64,000 nt of DNA from Pseudomonas sp. dw_612 (GTDB lineage: Bacteria; Pseudomonadota; Gammaproteobacteria; Pseudomonadales; Pseudomonadaceae), in contig NZ_JAAVVC010000018.1 in NCBI RefSeq assembly GCF_018449725.1, positions 62,001-126,000 on the forward strand. Reading direction: 5' to 3'. The translations under genes were made by a program, and so were the position numbers. Below the pieces are notes generated by a model, which did not search any database, was not told where the DNA came from, and saw only the letters and a list, made by a program, of their open reading frames with translations. How positions within the stretch are numbered: position 1 is the stretch's first letter; every line of letters begins with the position of its first letter. Positions 33,715 to 43,271 of this stretch are shown in pieces.

Positions 33715-34302
33715 ATGCCGCTGCTGACCCTGCCCTGTAAACGCCTGACATTGGCCGTACTCGCCCCAGAAGAGGCGGCGCTGGAAAGCGACTTCTATCA
33801 GCGCAACCAGCGGCACCTGGCCCGCTGGTCACCGATTCGCCCTGCCGACTACCACAGCCCTGAACGCATCCGCCCGCGTCTCGAAATTCAAGCAAGCGCT
33901 TTTAGCGCCGGTCTGGCGGTGCACTTCGCGCTGCTCGCCCCGGACAATGGCCGGATGATCGGCGCGTGCAACTTCAGCGGCATCACCCGCGGGGCGTTCC
34001 AGGCCTGTTATCTCGGTTACCACATCGACGAAGCCCATCAAGGCCAAGGCTTGATGCAGGAAGCACTGGAAGCGGGCATCGGCTACATGTTCGACGAGCA
34101 GAAACTGCACCGGATCATGGCCAATTACATTCCCGGCAATGAACGCAGCGCGCGGCTGCTGGAACGCCTGGGATTTGAACGTGAAGGCTACGCCAAGGCC
34201 TACCTGAGCATCGCCGGGCGCTGGCAGGATCATGTGCTGACGGCATTGATCAATGATCGCTTTGAAACACCGGAACAGCGCTGGTCCAGACCGCTCGCGT
34301 AA
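33715..34302 (+). CDS. RimJ/RimL-type N-acetyltransferase
   Basis: The 195-residue GNAT protein has LPCKRLTLAVLAPEEAA at the start, GACNFSGITRGAFQACYLGYHID in the core and the acetyl-CoA loop HQGQGLMQEALEAGIGYMF, ending with ARLLERLGFEREGYAKAYL. This resembles ribosomal-protein alanine acetyltransferase RimJ. Whether it modifies S5 or another target is not determinable. It is 84 bp upstream of the ArnT-like gene on the same strand. Confidence 0.87.
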   Translation: MPLLTLPCKRLTLAVLAPEEAALESDFYQRNQRHLARWSPIRPADYHSPERIRPRLEIQASAFSAGLAVHFALLAPDNGRMIGACNFSGITRGAFQACYLGYHIDEAHQGQGLMQEALEAGIGYMFDEQKLHRIMANYIPGNERSARLLERLGFEREGYAKAYLSIAGRWQDHVLTALINDRFETPEQRWSRPLA

Positions 34303-34386
34303 TACTTCGTGTGCCGTTCACAATTTGTTAAGTATTCACCCCGTATGCTCGGGCTTCCCGTTCCCTTGTCCGGTAGCCAGAAGCCT

Positions 34387-35826
34387 ATGTCCCGTGCCGC
34401 CCCTTCACTGTTTCTGCTTGCCGCGCTGCTGTTTTTCTTCGCCTTGGGCAATCATCAATTGCAAGGTTCCACCGAAGCCCGGGTCGCCGGGATCGCCATG
34501 GAAATGCACCTGGATGACGACTGGGTGACACCGCGTCTGTTCGGCGAACCCTTTCTGGAGAAACCGCCCCTGAGCCTGTGGATTGATGCTGGGGCGATCC
34601 GCGCATTTGGCGGGATACCGTGGGCGGTGCGGTTGGCGTCGGCCTTTGCCGGGTTGTTCAGTGTGATGGTGTTGTACGGGATGTTGCGGCGGTTCGGCCG
34701 GCCCAAGGCCATTGCCTGGACTGCCGGGATCTTGCTGGCAACCATGGCCAGTTACTGGAGCAATGTGCGCGGCGTCGGAGAAGACGCCTTGCTCGCCCTC
34801 GGCGTGACCATGGCACTGTTGGCCTTTTTTCAGGGGCAACGGCATTCCACGGTCGGCAACGGCTTGCTGTTCGTCGTCGGGATTGCCATCGCGACCCTGA
34901 GCAAAGGTGTGTTGGGCCTGGCCATGCCAGGCGTGGTGATCTTCGCGTTTCTGTTGGCCGAGAGCCTGATGGACAAACGCCTGAACATCGCCGACTGGCT
35001 GCGTCCAGGCCTGCTGACGCTGGTGGGGCTGATCCCGCTGCTGATCTGGCTCGTCGTGCTGTATCAACGCGGCGGAGCGCATGCCGTGGGCGAAGTCCTG
35101 CTGACCAACAGCGTTGGTCGTTTCAGCGGTTCCTTCGTCGAAGCCGGGCATTACGAGCCGTTCTACTACTACCTGGCCAAACTGCCGGAAGCCTTCCTGC
35201 CCTGGAACATTCTGGTGTACCTGGGGTTGTGGCACTTTCGCAAAAGCCTCATGGCCAATCGTTACTTGCTGTTTTTCAGCCTGTGGATTCTCGCGCAGTT
35301 CGTCATGCTGACCCTGGCATCGAGCAAGCGCACGGTGTACCTGATGTCGATGACGCCGGCCGCGGCAGTGATTGCGGCGGAGTATGCGAGCGTTCTGTTC
35401 CAGAGGCTGAAGGCCCGTGAAGGTGCCCCGAGCCTGATCGGCCATATCGCCCGGCACCGACAAGGTTTGGCCGCCGGGTTGCTCACGGTTGTGATCGCCA
35501 GCTACCTGGCCGCCGCGCAATGGGCTATGCCCCGGGCCGACATCAAGCTGTCCTTCCTGCCGCTGACCGAGCAGATTCAGACGCTGCAGGCCAATGGGCA
35601 ACAGGTCGCGCTGTTTCAGGCCAATGAACGGGTCGGCGGTGCCAGCGTGTTCTACACCCAGCGCATATTGAAGGGGCTGGACACCGAGGCGCAGTTGCAT
35701 GCGTTTTTGCGGGCCTCGCCGACCAATGTGGCGGTCATGCTTGGCGACAGCGAACCGGCGGCGCCCTTGAAGGTGCTCAAGACCATGATGGTGGGGCGGC
35801 AGGCGTATTACTTCGTGGGGGAGTGA
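34387..35826 (+). CDS. ArnT-like lipid-linked glycosyltransferase (GT83/PMT superfamily)
   Basis: This 479-residue inner-membrane protein has about ten hydrophobic helices. The first periplasmic loop holds the ArnT/PMT signature STEARVAGIAMEMHLDDDW then PRLFGEPFLEKPPL, where acidic residues contact the undecaprenyl-phosphate sugar. ArnT adds aminoarabinose to lipid A; shorter relatives transfer other sugars. It is somewhat short for true ArnT (about 550 residues), so the sugar and acceptor are uncertain. I use ATG 34387 (MSRAAPSLF). The neighbouring PAP2 and Ais-like genes support an LPS role. Confidence 0.8.
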   Translation: MSRAAPSLFLLAALLFFFALGNHQLQGSTEARVAGIAMEMHLDDDWVTPRLFGEPFLEKPPLSLWIDAGAIRAFGGIPWAVRLASAFAGLFSVMVLYGMLRRFGRPKAIAWTAGILLATMASYWSNVRGVGEDALLALGVTMALLAFFQGQRHSTVGNGLLFVVGIAIATLSKGVLGLAMPGVVIFAFLLAESLMDKRLNIADWLRPGLLTLVGLIPLLIWLVVLYQRGGAHAVGEVLLTNSVGRFSGSFVEAGHYEPFYYYLAKLPEAFLPWNILVYLGLWHFRKSLMANRYLLFFSLWILAQFVMLTLASSKRTVYLMSMTPAAAVIAAEYASVLFQRLKAREGAPSLIGHIARHRQGLAAGLLTVVIASYLAAAQWAMPRADIKLSFLPLTEQIQTLQANGQQVALFQANERVGGASVFYTQRILKGLDTEAQLHAFLRASPTNVAVMLGDSEPAAPLKVLKTMMVGRQAYYFVGE

Positions 35827-35862
35827 GGACGTGCGGCGTTGATCCGTTACACCGCGTTATCG

Positions 35863-35943
35863 TTCTTCGCGGGCAAGCCCGCTCCCACATTGATTGTGTG
35901 AACACCACATTTCCCCTGTGGGAGCGGGCTTGCTCGCGAAGGC
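35863..35943. repeat. Paired REP-type palindrome
   Basis: A copy at 35863-35889 and its inverse at 35917-35943 use the same core as the repeat at 19533, with one arm carrying CGCGGGCAAGCC. It lies between the converging ArnT-like and PAP2 genes. Confidence 0.88.
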
Positions 35944-35980
35944 AATCTCCCAGCCGCCACAAGCCCCAAACCAGACAACA

Positions 35981-36018
35981 AAAAACCCGCCACCCTCAAT
36001 CAGAGGCTGGCGGGTTTT
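35981..36018. terminator. Bidirectional terminator
   Basis: AAAACCCGCCA and TGGCGGGTTTT form an 11-bp stem with A/T tracts on both flanks, serving the converging genes on each side. Confidence 0.85.
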
Positions 36019-36035
36019 GTCATTCAGGACAGTAC

Positions 36036-36869
36036 TCAGACGACAGTCTGTGGCTCAACCATCCGACCAATCCGCTCATGCCGCTGCAACACCGGCACCT
36101 CCAACCGCGCCCGCCCGTAAAACGCCAGCGCCGTCAGCAAACACGCCAGCCAGACGAAGATCCCGGCCCAGAACGTGTGGGACATGTAGTGCCAACCCTG
36201 CAGAACCCGCGTCGTGCCATAAATAAAACCAAGCAACAACGCCCCCCACATCACGGCTTTGGAAAAGCGCCAGCGATAACGGCGTGCCACGAAGTACAAC
36301 GCAAGCATGGTGAAACCGCCCGAGGCATGCCCACCCGGCCAGCAGCGACCGGCGCCGGCTTCCTTGAACAACTGGAAGTTGTTGTACCACTCCATATGGG
36401 CCATTTTCCCGCCATAGAGGGTCGTTTCAATCGGGCAATAGACGCTGGTGTGGGACTTGAGGAAATGGATCACACCGGTGCAAATGGCAAACGCAACCAC
36501 CACAAACAGAAAATCCCGCTGATGGTCGTTGGCAAACCGCAGCACCGGCGCCGCTTTAGTGCGCTCCAGAAAACCACCGAGCCGCGGGTGTTTTGGCGGG
36601 TTGATCAGCGGCCAGACAAACGACAGCATCGCGCCGATCACGGCGATTTCACCGGTCCAGTTCGGAATGATCCGCGCCCACTTGTGGGTGAGTTTTTCAA
36701 AGAAGTGGACCTGGTCCAGCGGGAAGCTGTGGCTGACCGGATCAAACAGCAGATTGCTGAATGCGATGTCGATAGTGGTCATGTCGAACATCAGGAATAC
36801 CGCCGCCGCGCAGGCCAGTGGAATACCGAAGTTCACCCAGTAAAAGCGGTAAGCGGAAGCCGTCTGCAT
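36036..36869 (-). CDS. PAP2-family membrane phosphatase
   Basis: The 277-residue protein has about six membrane helices and a PAP2 acid-phosphatase core, of the kind that removes phosphate from lipid A, undecaprenyl pyrophosphate or phosphatidylglycerophosphate. Motif 2 PGGHASGG is intact. Motif 1 (KX6RP) reads K-SHTSVY-CP, with Cys at the Arg position. Motif 3 reads TRVLQGWHYMSH, with His at the usual Asp position. Activity or substrate may therefore differ from typical members. It is 37 bp downstream of the Ais-like gene on the same strand. Confidence 0.87.
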   Translation of the reverse strand: MQTASAYRFYWVNFGIPLACAAAVFLMFDMTTIDIAFSNLLFDPVSHSFPLDQVHFFEKLTHKWARIIPNWTGEIAVIGAMLSFVWPLINPPKHPRLGGFLERTKAAPVLRFANDHQRDFLFVVVAFAICTGVIHFLKSHTSVYCPIETTLYGGKMAHMEWYNNFQLFKEAGAGRCWPGGHASGGFTMLALYFVARRYRWRFSKAVMWGALLLGFIYGTTRVLQGWHYMSHTFWAGIFVWLACLLTALAFYGRARLEVPVLQRHERIGRMVEPQTVV

Positions 36870-36906
36870 TGTCAGTCCTGAACCAAAGAAATTTGAGCCA
36901 AAGAAA

Positions 36907-37599
36907 TTATCGGGTGGTCACCGAGCGCCAGTCAGAGGCTTCGATGTAACCGAGCATGGAAGGCGCTTGCGGGGTTTCGGTGGACACGAACAGCGAGGCG
37001 CCATAGCCGAGAGTGTCTGTCGAAACGTTCATGCTTTTTTCCAGCTCCGTCATGCACTCGCTGTGGGTCACCAGAATCAGATTCCTGCCCGGCACTTTGT
37101 GCGCCAAAGCGTCGCGCAGCATGCTGCCCTTGCAACTGATCAACCAGTCTTCGCCCACACCCACCGAATTGAACATGTAGCCGGCGGTCTGTGCCGTGCG
37201 CATCACCGGGCTGTTGTAGATGTCGGCCTTGGCCAGGCCCAGGTGTTCGAAGTGGGAACCGACGGCCACCGCGACGCCACGGGAGCGATCGGTGATGCCG
37301 TCGTTGCCGCTCAGGCAGGCAGCCTTGGAGTGATCACAACGCTCGACGTGGCGCACCAGCACAATCACGTCGCCCTTGGCCCAGCCCGACATCAACGCCC
37401 TGGCGCCGGCCACATTGCCATGGGCCAAATCCGGCACGGCGGCGGGCGCCAGCAGCCAGAAGGTCAGTGGAATGACCAACAGCGTCGAGGCGAGCACGAC
37501 CAATGCGTTGCGATAACGGGCGAAACGGCTCAGATCAATCGAGCGTTTTATCCCGAACAGACTCAGTCTCAATTCCACAAAAAGCCGCCCCGCCGGCAT
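36907..37599 (-). CDS. Membrane-anchored histidine phosphatase (Ais-like)
   Basis: The 230-residue protein starts with a single signal-anchor helix (NALVVLASTLLVIPLTFWLL, about residues 34-53) followed by a periplasmic phosphoglycerate-mutase-fold domain. The catalytic LVRHVERCD and the second histidine in LILVTHSECM are present. In Enterobacteria, Ais removes heptose-II phosphate from the LPS core. Similar topology and the nearby ArnT-like gene suggest the same kind of role, but this is inference. The start at 37599 is uncertain: the frame is open 31 codons further and no strong Shine-Dalgarno is visible. Confidence 0.75.
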   Translation of the reverse strand: MPAGRLFVELRLSLFGIKRSIDLSRFARYRNALVVLASTLLVIPLTFWLLAPAAVPDLAHGNVAGARALMSGWAKGDVIVLVRHVERCDHSKAACLSGNDGITDRSRGVAVAVGSHFEHLGLAKADIYNSPVMRTAQTAGYMFNSVGVGEDWLISCKGSMLRDALAHKVPGRNLILVTHSECMTELEKSMNVSTDTLGYGASLFVSTETPQAPSMLGYIEASDWRSVTTR

Positions 37600-37724
37600 G
37601 TCGCACCTGTCATTAGATGCCGCGAGGGTAGAGAGGCGGGCGTCGCCAGCAGGTGAAACCCATGTGAAAAAAAGCTTAAGACTGTGCCACAAACCTTGTT
37701 ACAGGATCCGTCCGACAAAAAACT

Positions 37725-37751
37725 TTCAGCTCTCGGGATCGCTGCCGATAC
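37725..37751 (+). promoter_or_regulatory. Candidate sigma-28 (FliA) promoter of the chemoreceptor
   Basis: GCCGATAC (37744-37751) matches the flagellar -10 consensus GCCGATAA at seven of eight bases. A weak -35 (TTCAGCTC) starts at 37725 with the proper 15-base offset. Confidence 0.45.
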
Positions 37752-37841
37752 AGGTCTGCAACACACCTTGCTGGCACCTAAAAACAACAATCTTCCAGCC
37801 AACTGAAGATAAAGAAACACAACGTTCCTGGAGGAATTGTG

Positions 37842-39761
37842 ATGAATAGCTGGTTCGGTAATATCAGCGTGAACCTGAAACTGGGCCTGGGATTCGGCCT
37901 GGTCCTGGCACTGACCTGCGTCCTGGCCCTGACCGGCTGGACGAGCCTGGGCGGGTTGATTGACCGCAGCAACTGGATGAGCGATATCACCCAGCTCAAC
38001 GCCGGCCTGACCAAGCTGCGCGTAGTTCGCCTGCAATACATGCTGACCAACGGCGACGAAACCGCCGCGCAAAACGTACAGACCACCCTCGACAGTTTTG
38101 TGGCTCAGCAAACCGCGTTGCTGGGCAGCTTCAAAAACCCTGAAAACGTCAAAATGCTCAAAGAGCAGGCCGCGACCATCGCCGCTTATCAGACGTCCCT
38201 GAACAAAATGCGCAGCGCCTACCGCACCGGTAACAGCGCCCGCGACGCCATGGGTGCGAACGCCGAGATCGCCAGCACGCTGATCAACACGATCAACACC
38301 CGCGTGCAGGAAATGCCCCTGAGCGACCAGCGTTTCGAACAATTCCAGGCCATCACCGCGGCCAAGGAAGCGTTCATGCTCGCGCGCTACGAAGTGCGCG
38401 GCTACACCGCCAGCACCAACGCCGAGACCGAGCAAAAAGCCATCGGCCAACTGGACGCGGCCATCGCCAGCCTGAAGCCGCTGAACGTGCATTTTGCCGA
38501 TACCCAGCAAGACGCCCTGCGTCAGCTGGACACCGCGCTGACCAACTATCGCAGCGCCTTGATGGCTTACAAAACCGCCAGCACCGAGGCCGTGCAGGCG
38601 CGTAAGGAAATGACCGATCAGGGCAACGCCATCGTCGACCTGAGCGACAAGCTGTATCAATTCCAGATCGACCGTCGTGATATCGAAAGCGCCCAGGCCC
38701 GCACCATGCAGCTGATCAGCACCTTGCTGGCGTTGCTGGTGGGCGTGATTGCCGCCGTGGTCATCACCCGTCAGATCACCGGCCCGCTGCGCGACACCAT
38801 GACCGTGGTCGAACGCATCGCCAGCGGCGACCTGACCCAGGACGTCAAAGTCACCCGCCGCGACGAACTCGGTGTGTTGCAGCAAGGTATCGGCCGCATG
38901 GGCGTGACCCTGCGCGACTTGATCAGCGGCATCCGCGATGGCGTCACCCAGATTGCCAGCGCCGCCGAAGAGTTGTCGGCCGTGACCGAACAGACCAGCG
39001 CCGGGGTCAACAGCCAGAAGATCGAAACCGATCAGGTGGCCACCGCGATGCACGAGATGACCGCCACCGTGCAGGAAGTCGCGCGCAATGCCGAAGAAGC
39101 CTCCCAGGCTGCCGCCGCCGCTGACGGCGAAGCCCGCGAAGGCGACAAGGTCGTGAACGAAGCCATCGCCCAGATCGAACGCCTGGCCACCGAAGTGGCG
39201 CGTTCCACCGAAGCCATGAGCGTGCTGCAACAGGAAAGCGACAAGATCGGCAGCGTCATGGACGTGATCAAGGCTGTGGCCGAACAGACCAATCTGCTGG
39301 CGCTCAACGCCGCCATCGAAGCGGCCCGTGCCGGTGAGGCCGGTCGTGGTTTTGCCGTGGTGGCCGACGAAGTCCGTGGCCTGGCCCAGCGCACGCAGAA
39401 ATCCACCGAAGAAATCGAAGGCCTGGTGGCCGGTCTGCAGAACGGCACGCAACAAGTGTCGGCGGTGATGAACAACAGCCGCGCCCTGACCGACAGCAGC
39501 GTCGCGCTGACCCGCAAGGCGGGCGTGTCGCTGGAAAACATCACCCGCACGGTGTCCAATATCCAGTCGATGAACCAGCAGATCGCCGCTGCCGCCGAAG
39601 AGCAAAGCGCCGTGGCCGAAGAGATCAGCCGCAGCATCATCAACGTGCGCGACGTCTCCGAACAAACCGCCGCCGCCAGCGACGAAACCGCTAAATCCAG
39701 TGTTGAACTGGCGCGGTTGGGTGGTCAGTTGCAGCAGATGGTCAGTCACTTCCGCGTGTAA
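37842..39761 (+). CDS. Methyl-accepting chemotaxis protein with HBM-type sensor
   Basis: The 639-residue chemoreceptor has membrane helix 1 (about residues 11-31) and a helical periplasmic sensor of about 250 residues, which by length and pattern resembles the HBM domain of P. putida McpS (organic acids). Then come membrane helix 2 (about 284-304), a HAMP domain (RQITGPLRDTM) and the signalling hairpin with the tip EQTNLLALNAAIEAARAGE. No CheR-binding pentapeptide is present. I use the ATG at 37842 with GGAGGAAT upstream; a GTG one codon earlier is possible. Ligand is unknown; a TCA-cycle acid is a reasonable guess. Confidence 0.9.
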   Translation: MNSWFGNISVNLKLGLGFGLVLALTCVLALTGWTSLGGLIDRSNWMSDITQLNAGLTKLRVVRLQYMLTNGDETAAQNVQTTLDSFVAQQTALLGSFKNPENVKMLKEQAATIAAYQTSLNKMRSAYRTGNSARDAMGANAEIASTLINTINTRVQEMPLSDQRFEQFQAITAAKEAFMLARYEVRGYTASTNAETEQKAIGQLDAAIASLKPLNVHFADTQQDALRQLDTALTNYRSALMAYKTASTEAVQARKEMTDQGNAIVDLSDKLYQFQIDRRDIESAQARTMQLISTLLALLVGVIAAVVITRQITGPLRDTMTVVERIASGDLTQDVKVTRRDELGVLQQGIGRMGVTLRDLISGIRDGVTQIASAAEELSAVTEQTSAGVNSQKIETDQVATAMHEMTATVQEVARNAEEASQAAAAADGEAREGDKVVNEAIAQIERLATEVARSTEAMSVLQQESDKIGSVMDVIKAVAEQTNLLALNAAIEAARAGEAGRGFAVVADEVRGLAQRTQKSTEEIEGLVAGLQNGTQQVSAVMNNSRALTDSSVALTRKAGVSLENITRTVSNIQSMNQQIAAAAEEQSAVAEEISRSIINVRDVSEQTAAASDETAKSSVELARLGGQLQQMVSHFRV

Positions 39762-39778
39762 CCAGGGCTTGGCGCGCC

Positions 39779-39803
39779 CCCCGTCAGCCATGCGCTGGCG
39801 GGG
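39779..39803 (+). repeat. Hairpin after the chemoreceptor gene
   Basis: CCCCGTCAGC and GCTGGCGGGG pair around CATGC, 17 bases after the stop. No T-run follows; it may still define the mRNA 3' end. Confidence 0.45.
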
Positions 39804-39968
39804 AAGCGGGTCGTCCACAATGTGATATTCGTATCCTACAGCCCGATCCGATTCGCCCTATGCCATATGGCGATATTTCCAGGACTCCACAGCTTGAAGA
39901 GCTGACGGCGCACACTGCACTCACTCCGTAATATCGATCGCTCCCCACTTCAAAGGAGTCACTTCGGT

Positions 39969-42900
39969 ATGGACGACTATCCATTACTTCAGGCACTGAT
40001 CAAGACCCATAGTCCTGATAAAGACGATAAGCTGGAAAAATTCTTCAAGAGGACCCTGGAAGTCACGTCAGTATTCGATATCCTGCGGTTTACCAAGGCC
40101 ACGCTCCAGGCCAAGCTCCAGTCTGCCCCCCATCCCATCGACGTGGACAAGCTCTACGACGGCGCCCAATGTTTTGCTGCGCAGATCAGCCATCTGTATC
40201 GGGAACAGCAACTTTCTTCGGGCAAAGAACAGCATCATTGGCACCCTCCAGGCATTCGTGCCGTAGAGAAAGAAGGTCCCACTTACGCCAACCTGTTCCA
40301 GGAGAACTGGGACGAATTCTGTAAAACCGATTCGATCGCCGCCATCGACTCACCTGTGGCTTACCTTCGAGCCCTGTACCTGTTTGCCGGGCAATTGGAA
40401 AGCAGCCTATCGACATCCAACGCTGAAACGGCCCACCGAATCCTGCTGAAAAAGCGCCGACCGGATCTGGCGAAGCTATCGATCGACCAGCACACCACCT
40501 TTACGCCACAGCCCATGCTCGGAATCGTCAATGACATCCTGAACAACAATATTCAGGAGGCGCTGAAGAGCACCAGCGATCGTGGAAAGTCGACGCACGA
40601 GGTGCTAGCGAATCGACGTTTTCCCTTCGCACTTCCCTACGAGATTTTCCACCATCAGTGCCTGTTGGGCCTAAGCGGGGAAAAACCGGGATTGGGTGAA
40701 TTGAATTATCTCATCAGTGCCCACCTCCCACTCACACAGACTGCCAGTAACCTCTATGGACAGGTATTAGTCGCCGCCCCTGGCGAAGCTCAACAACTGA
40801 TGTCGGGCTTGGGCCCGCGGCAGCAGGCATTGCTGACAGAGCATACAAGAGCAGAGATTCGGCGCGACGCGGCCTATTGGAAAAATACCTATGGCACCAC
40901 AGATCATGCCAGCCTGAGTAGCGTATCCACTTTTCTGCAGCGCACAGAACTGACCGCTGAGCAACTCGAGGCCCTACTCTCCCAAGGCAAACACACGCCA
41001 CGCCGATCCAGCAATCACACAATGGCCATTTACCGTGCAGCCCCGTATGGCGCCCGTTACGTGAACGGTCCCACTTCCATCGACGACACCCGCGCCACCA
41101 GCATGGCGTTGCCCCTCAACGGGGAGATCAAAAAAATCGCCCATATGACGGAGCAACGACTCGAGCGCCTGCATCGCATGATCCGCCTGCAACGCTGGCT
41201 GGACATTCCTTTTGCCGAGCTGGACACGCTGATCATCAGCGCTTTTGAGTCGCAAGTCCCCAGGAATACAGGCATGCGAATTGAAGCCGGTACCGTACGT
41301 GCCCTGGGTGTCTATCGTTATTTGAATCGCCGATACTCGATCAGCGGCGAGGAATTTGCGGCGCTGCTTCATCAGGTCTCCCCCTACGTCATTGGTGGGG
41401 ACTACTCGTTACTGGACCGGGTATTCAATCCCGCCCAACTGTTCGAAACACCACTTGTTCTCGATGGGCGGCCGTTCTCCTCGGACGATGCCGAGCCGGT
41501 CTCGCACACCATATTGCAGCACCTGAGCGCCTGCCTCGGCCTGCCCATGACCGAAGACTCACTGCTGCTGATCGTCAAGAACACGCAGCAATACGCCGGC
41601 CCTCTCAAGTGCGACACCGCCACCCTGTCCGCAATTTACCGCCAGGCACGTATCGCCCGAATGCTGGGAATCTCTATTGCTGACATGACAACACTGGCAA
41701 CTTTGCTGGGTGGCGAGAGTATTGCCCGGTGCCTGGTCGGCTTGAAATCGGAGATTCGCACATTCCGTCTGGTGGCGCGCCGCAAGCAGGACTCAACCGA
41801 AAGTGTCGAAGTGGTCGCACGCTTTCGTCTTCCCCCCACAATCGATTCCGACATACCCCCCCAGCTCCTGCAGGGCTCCACACTGAAAATCACGACGTCA
41901 TGGTTTGCCGCCAAGGACAGTATCAATGAACTGCGCATCCACTTTCCCATGCCGGCCTCGTCCAACGCCAACGCCAACATCAGCATCAGCGTGATCCCGC
42001 CCGCGATCACGCATACGGCGCTGGAGGGGCTTCCGATATCAATAGAAAACGGTGAATTCGATGCACTGCTGGAACGTGATAATGCGTTCGTCACCTTGAC
42101 AACGACGCGGTCCGACAACACTTCCAGCGACATCACCTACTTTGACGTCAGCCTGACACCGATAGCCGATGTACCCAATCTGCCTGATGTGCTGATGCAA
42201 ATGGATTGGCTCACACGCTGGATCGATGAATCGGTCTACGACATACCCAAGCTGCGACACCTTCTGGATCACACGGGCAGCGAGGATCACCCACAAGGGG
42301 ATTTACAGCGTCACCTCAGCAAACTGAGCGCCGACAGCCTCCAGTGCGCGGTAACCCCGCGCGAGATAGCCGAGCTTTCGCTCCCCAACACCGTGGCTTG
42401 GCGCAGCCTCTTGGCCAAGGAACTGCTCGACGCAAAAGGCCTGGTAAAACACTTCGCGCCCGGCATCGAAAATGATGCCCCCGACAAACTGACGGCCGCA
42501 CTGGACAAGGTCATCGACACGCTGTCGCTGGCCCCCGATGCCAGCAAGGATCTCAGGCTAAAAGTCGACTGCAAGAAAAAACTCAAGGACATGCTGCAGC
42601 TTGCCCATGATCGACAGCTGCACCTGGTCGAAAAGCTGCTGCAGGAAACGTCTCTCTTGCCCATGAACTGCACAAAGGGTGTGCTGTTATGGGCGAATGT
42701 TTCAGTTTATGAAATCCTGAGCAGTGCGCTGGACGGTGCCGATTCAACCAGACTCTTCCGAACGCTGCAGCCGGTTCTGCGCCACGCCGAAGCGGCCGTT
42801 CAACTTCAACTCAGCAACAGCGCCCTGCAAATGTTTCTGAGCCACCCCGAATGGCTACAAGAGCCCGGTACACGGTTGACACTAACCCTGAGCAGTTTGT

Positions 42901-43250
42901 ACCTGCTGGATCGTTTCAATCATTGCATGACCCTCAGTCAACTCTCTGAGGAAAACCTGCTGGGCTATTTGCAAGTGGCCAATTCGAACGCGACGACGGC
43001 CGCCAAAAACAGTTTGCTGGCCAAACTGATGAAATGGACAGCAACTGAAGTCAGCGTGCTGACAACGAAGCTGGCGTACCAACAAGCCCGAACCATGAAG
43101 GACGTGGATTGGGTCATGCGCTGCCATACGGCGTGTCAGGCTAGCGGTCTGAGCGCCGCCTCGCTCCTGGCCGCAACGGCCCTCAATAACACGAGTTCGC
43201 CTGCCGACTGGAAAAAAGTCGGTGAAGCGGTCATGGCCACCCGTCACTGA
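39969..43250 (+). CDS. Tc toxin A subunit, N-terminal half (TcaA/YenA1-like)
   Basis: This 1093-residue protein is the first part of a split TcA, the large receptor-binding and pore component of ABC toxins. The Salmonella VRP1/SpvA-like region is recognisable: SPVAYLRALYLFAGQLE (near residue 127) and KKRRPDLAKLSIDQHTTF, followed by long helical repeats of the alpha-helical shell. Its length is close to YenA1 of Yersinia (about 1160). No signal peptide is seen, as usual for Tc toxins. The gene starts at ATG 39969, preceded by AAAGGAG. It is 21 bp upstream of the second half. Base composition looks more AT-rich than the flanks, suggesting transfer, but I did not measure it. Confidence 0.9.
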   Translation: MDDYPLLQALIKTHSPDKDDKLEKFFKRTLEVTSVFDILRFTKATLQAKLQSAPHPIDVDKLYDGAQCFAAQISHLYREQQLSSGKEQHHWHPPGIRAVEKEGPTYANLFQENWDEFCKTDSIAAIDSPVAYLRALYLFAGQLESSLSTSNAETAHRILLKKRRPDLAKLSIDQHTTFTPQPMLGIVNDILNNNIQEALKSTSDRGKSTHEVLANRRFPFALPYEIFHHQCLLGLSGEKPGLGELNYLISAHLPLTQTASNLYGQVLVAAPGEAQQLMSGLGPRQQALLTEHTRAEIRRDAAYWKNTYGTTDHASLSSVSTFLQRTELTAEQLEALLSQGKHTPRRSSNHTMAIYRAAPYGARYVNGPTSIDDTRATSMALPLNGEIKKIAHMTEQRLERLHRMIRLQRWLDIPFAELDTLIISAFESQVPRNTGMRIEAGTVRALGVYRYLNRRYSISGEEFAALLHQVSPYVIGGDYSLLDRVFNPAQLFETPLVLDGRPFSSDDAEPVSHTILQHLSACLGLPMTEDSLLLIVKNTQQYAGPLKCDTATLSAIYRQARIARMLGISIADMTTLATLLGGESIARCLVGLKSEIRTFRLVARRKQDSTESVEVVARFRLPPTIDSDIPPQLLQGSTLKITTSWFAAKDSINELRIHFPMPASSNANANISISVIPPAITHTALEGLPISIENGEFDALLERDNAFVTLTTTRSDNTSSDITYFDVSLTPIADVPNLPDVLMQMDWLTRWIDESVYDIPKLRHLLDHTGSEDHPQGDLQRHLSKLSADSLQCAVTPREIAELSLPNTVAWRSLLAKELLDAKGLVKHFAPGIENDAPDKLTAALDKVIDTLSLAPDASKDLRLKVDCKKKLKDMLQLAHDRQLHLVEKLLQETSLLPMNCTKGVLLWANVSVYEILSSALDGADSTRLFRTLQPVLRHAEAAVQLQLSNSALQMFLSHPEWLQEPGTRLTLTLSSLYLLDRFNHCMTLSQLSEENLLGYLQVANSNATTAAKNSLLAKLMKWTATEVSVLTTKLAYQQARTMKDVDWVMRCHTACQASGLSAASLLAATALNNTSSPADWKKVGEAVMATRH

Positions 43251-43271
43251 TGCCCCCCATATGCTCAAGGA

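Noticed and set aside
35863..35943. CRISPR-like repeat pair
   Set aside because: Only two inverted copies exist, with no regular spacers or cas genes. It is a paired REP element.
37569..39818. 749-codon frame opposite the chemoreceptor gene
   Set aside because: Glycine- and histidine-rich antisense shadow of the MCP with no start signals or family features.
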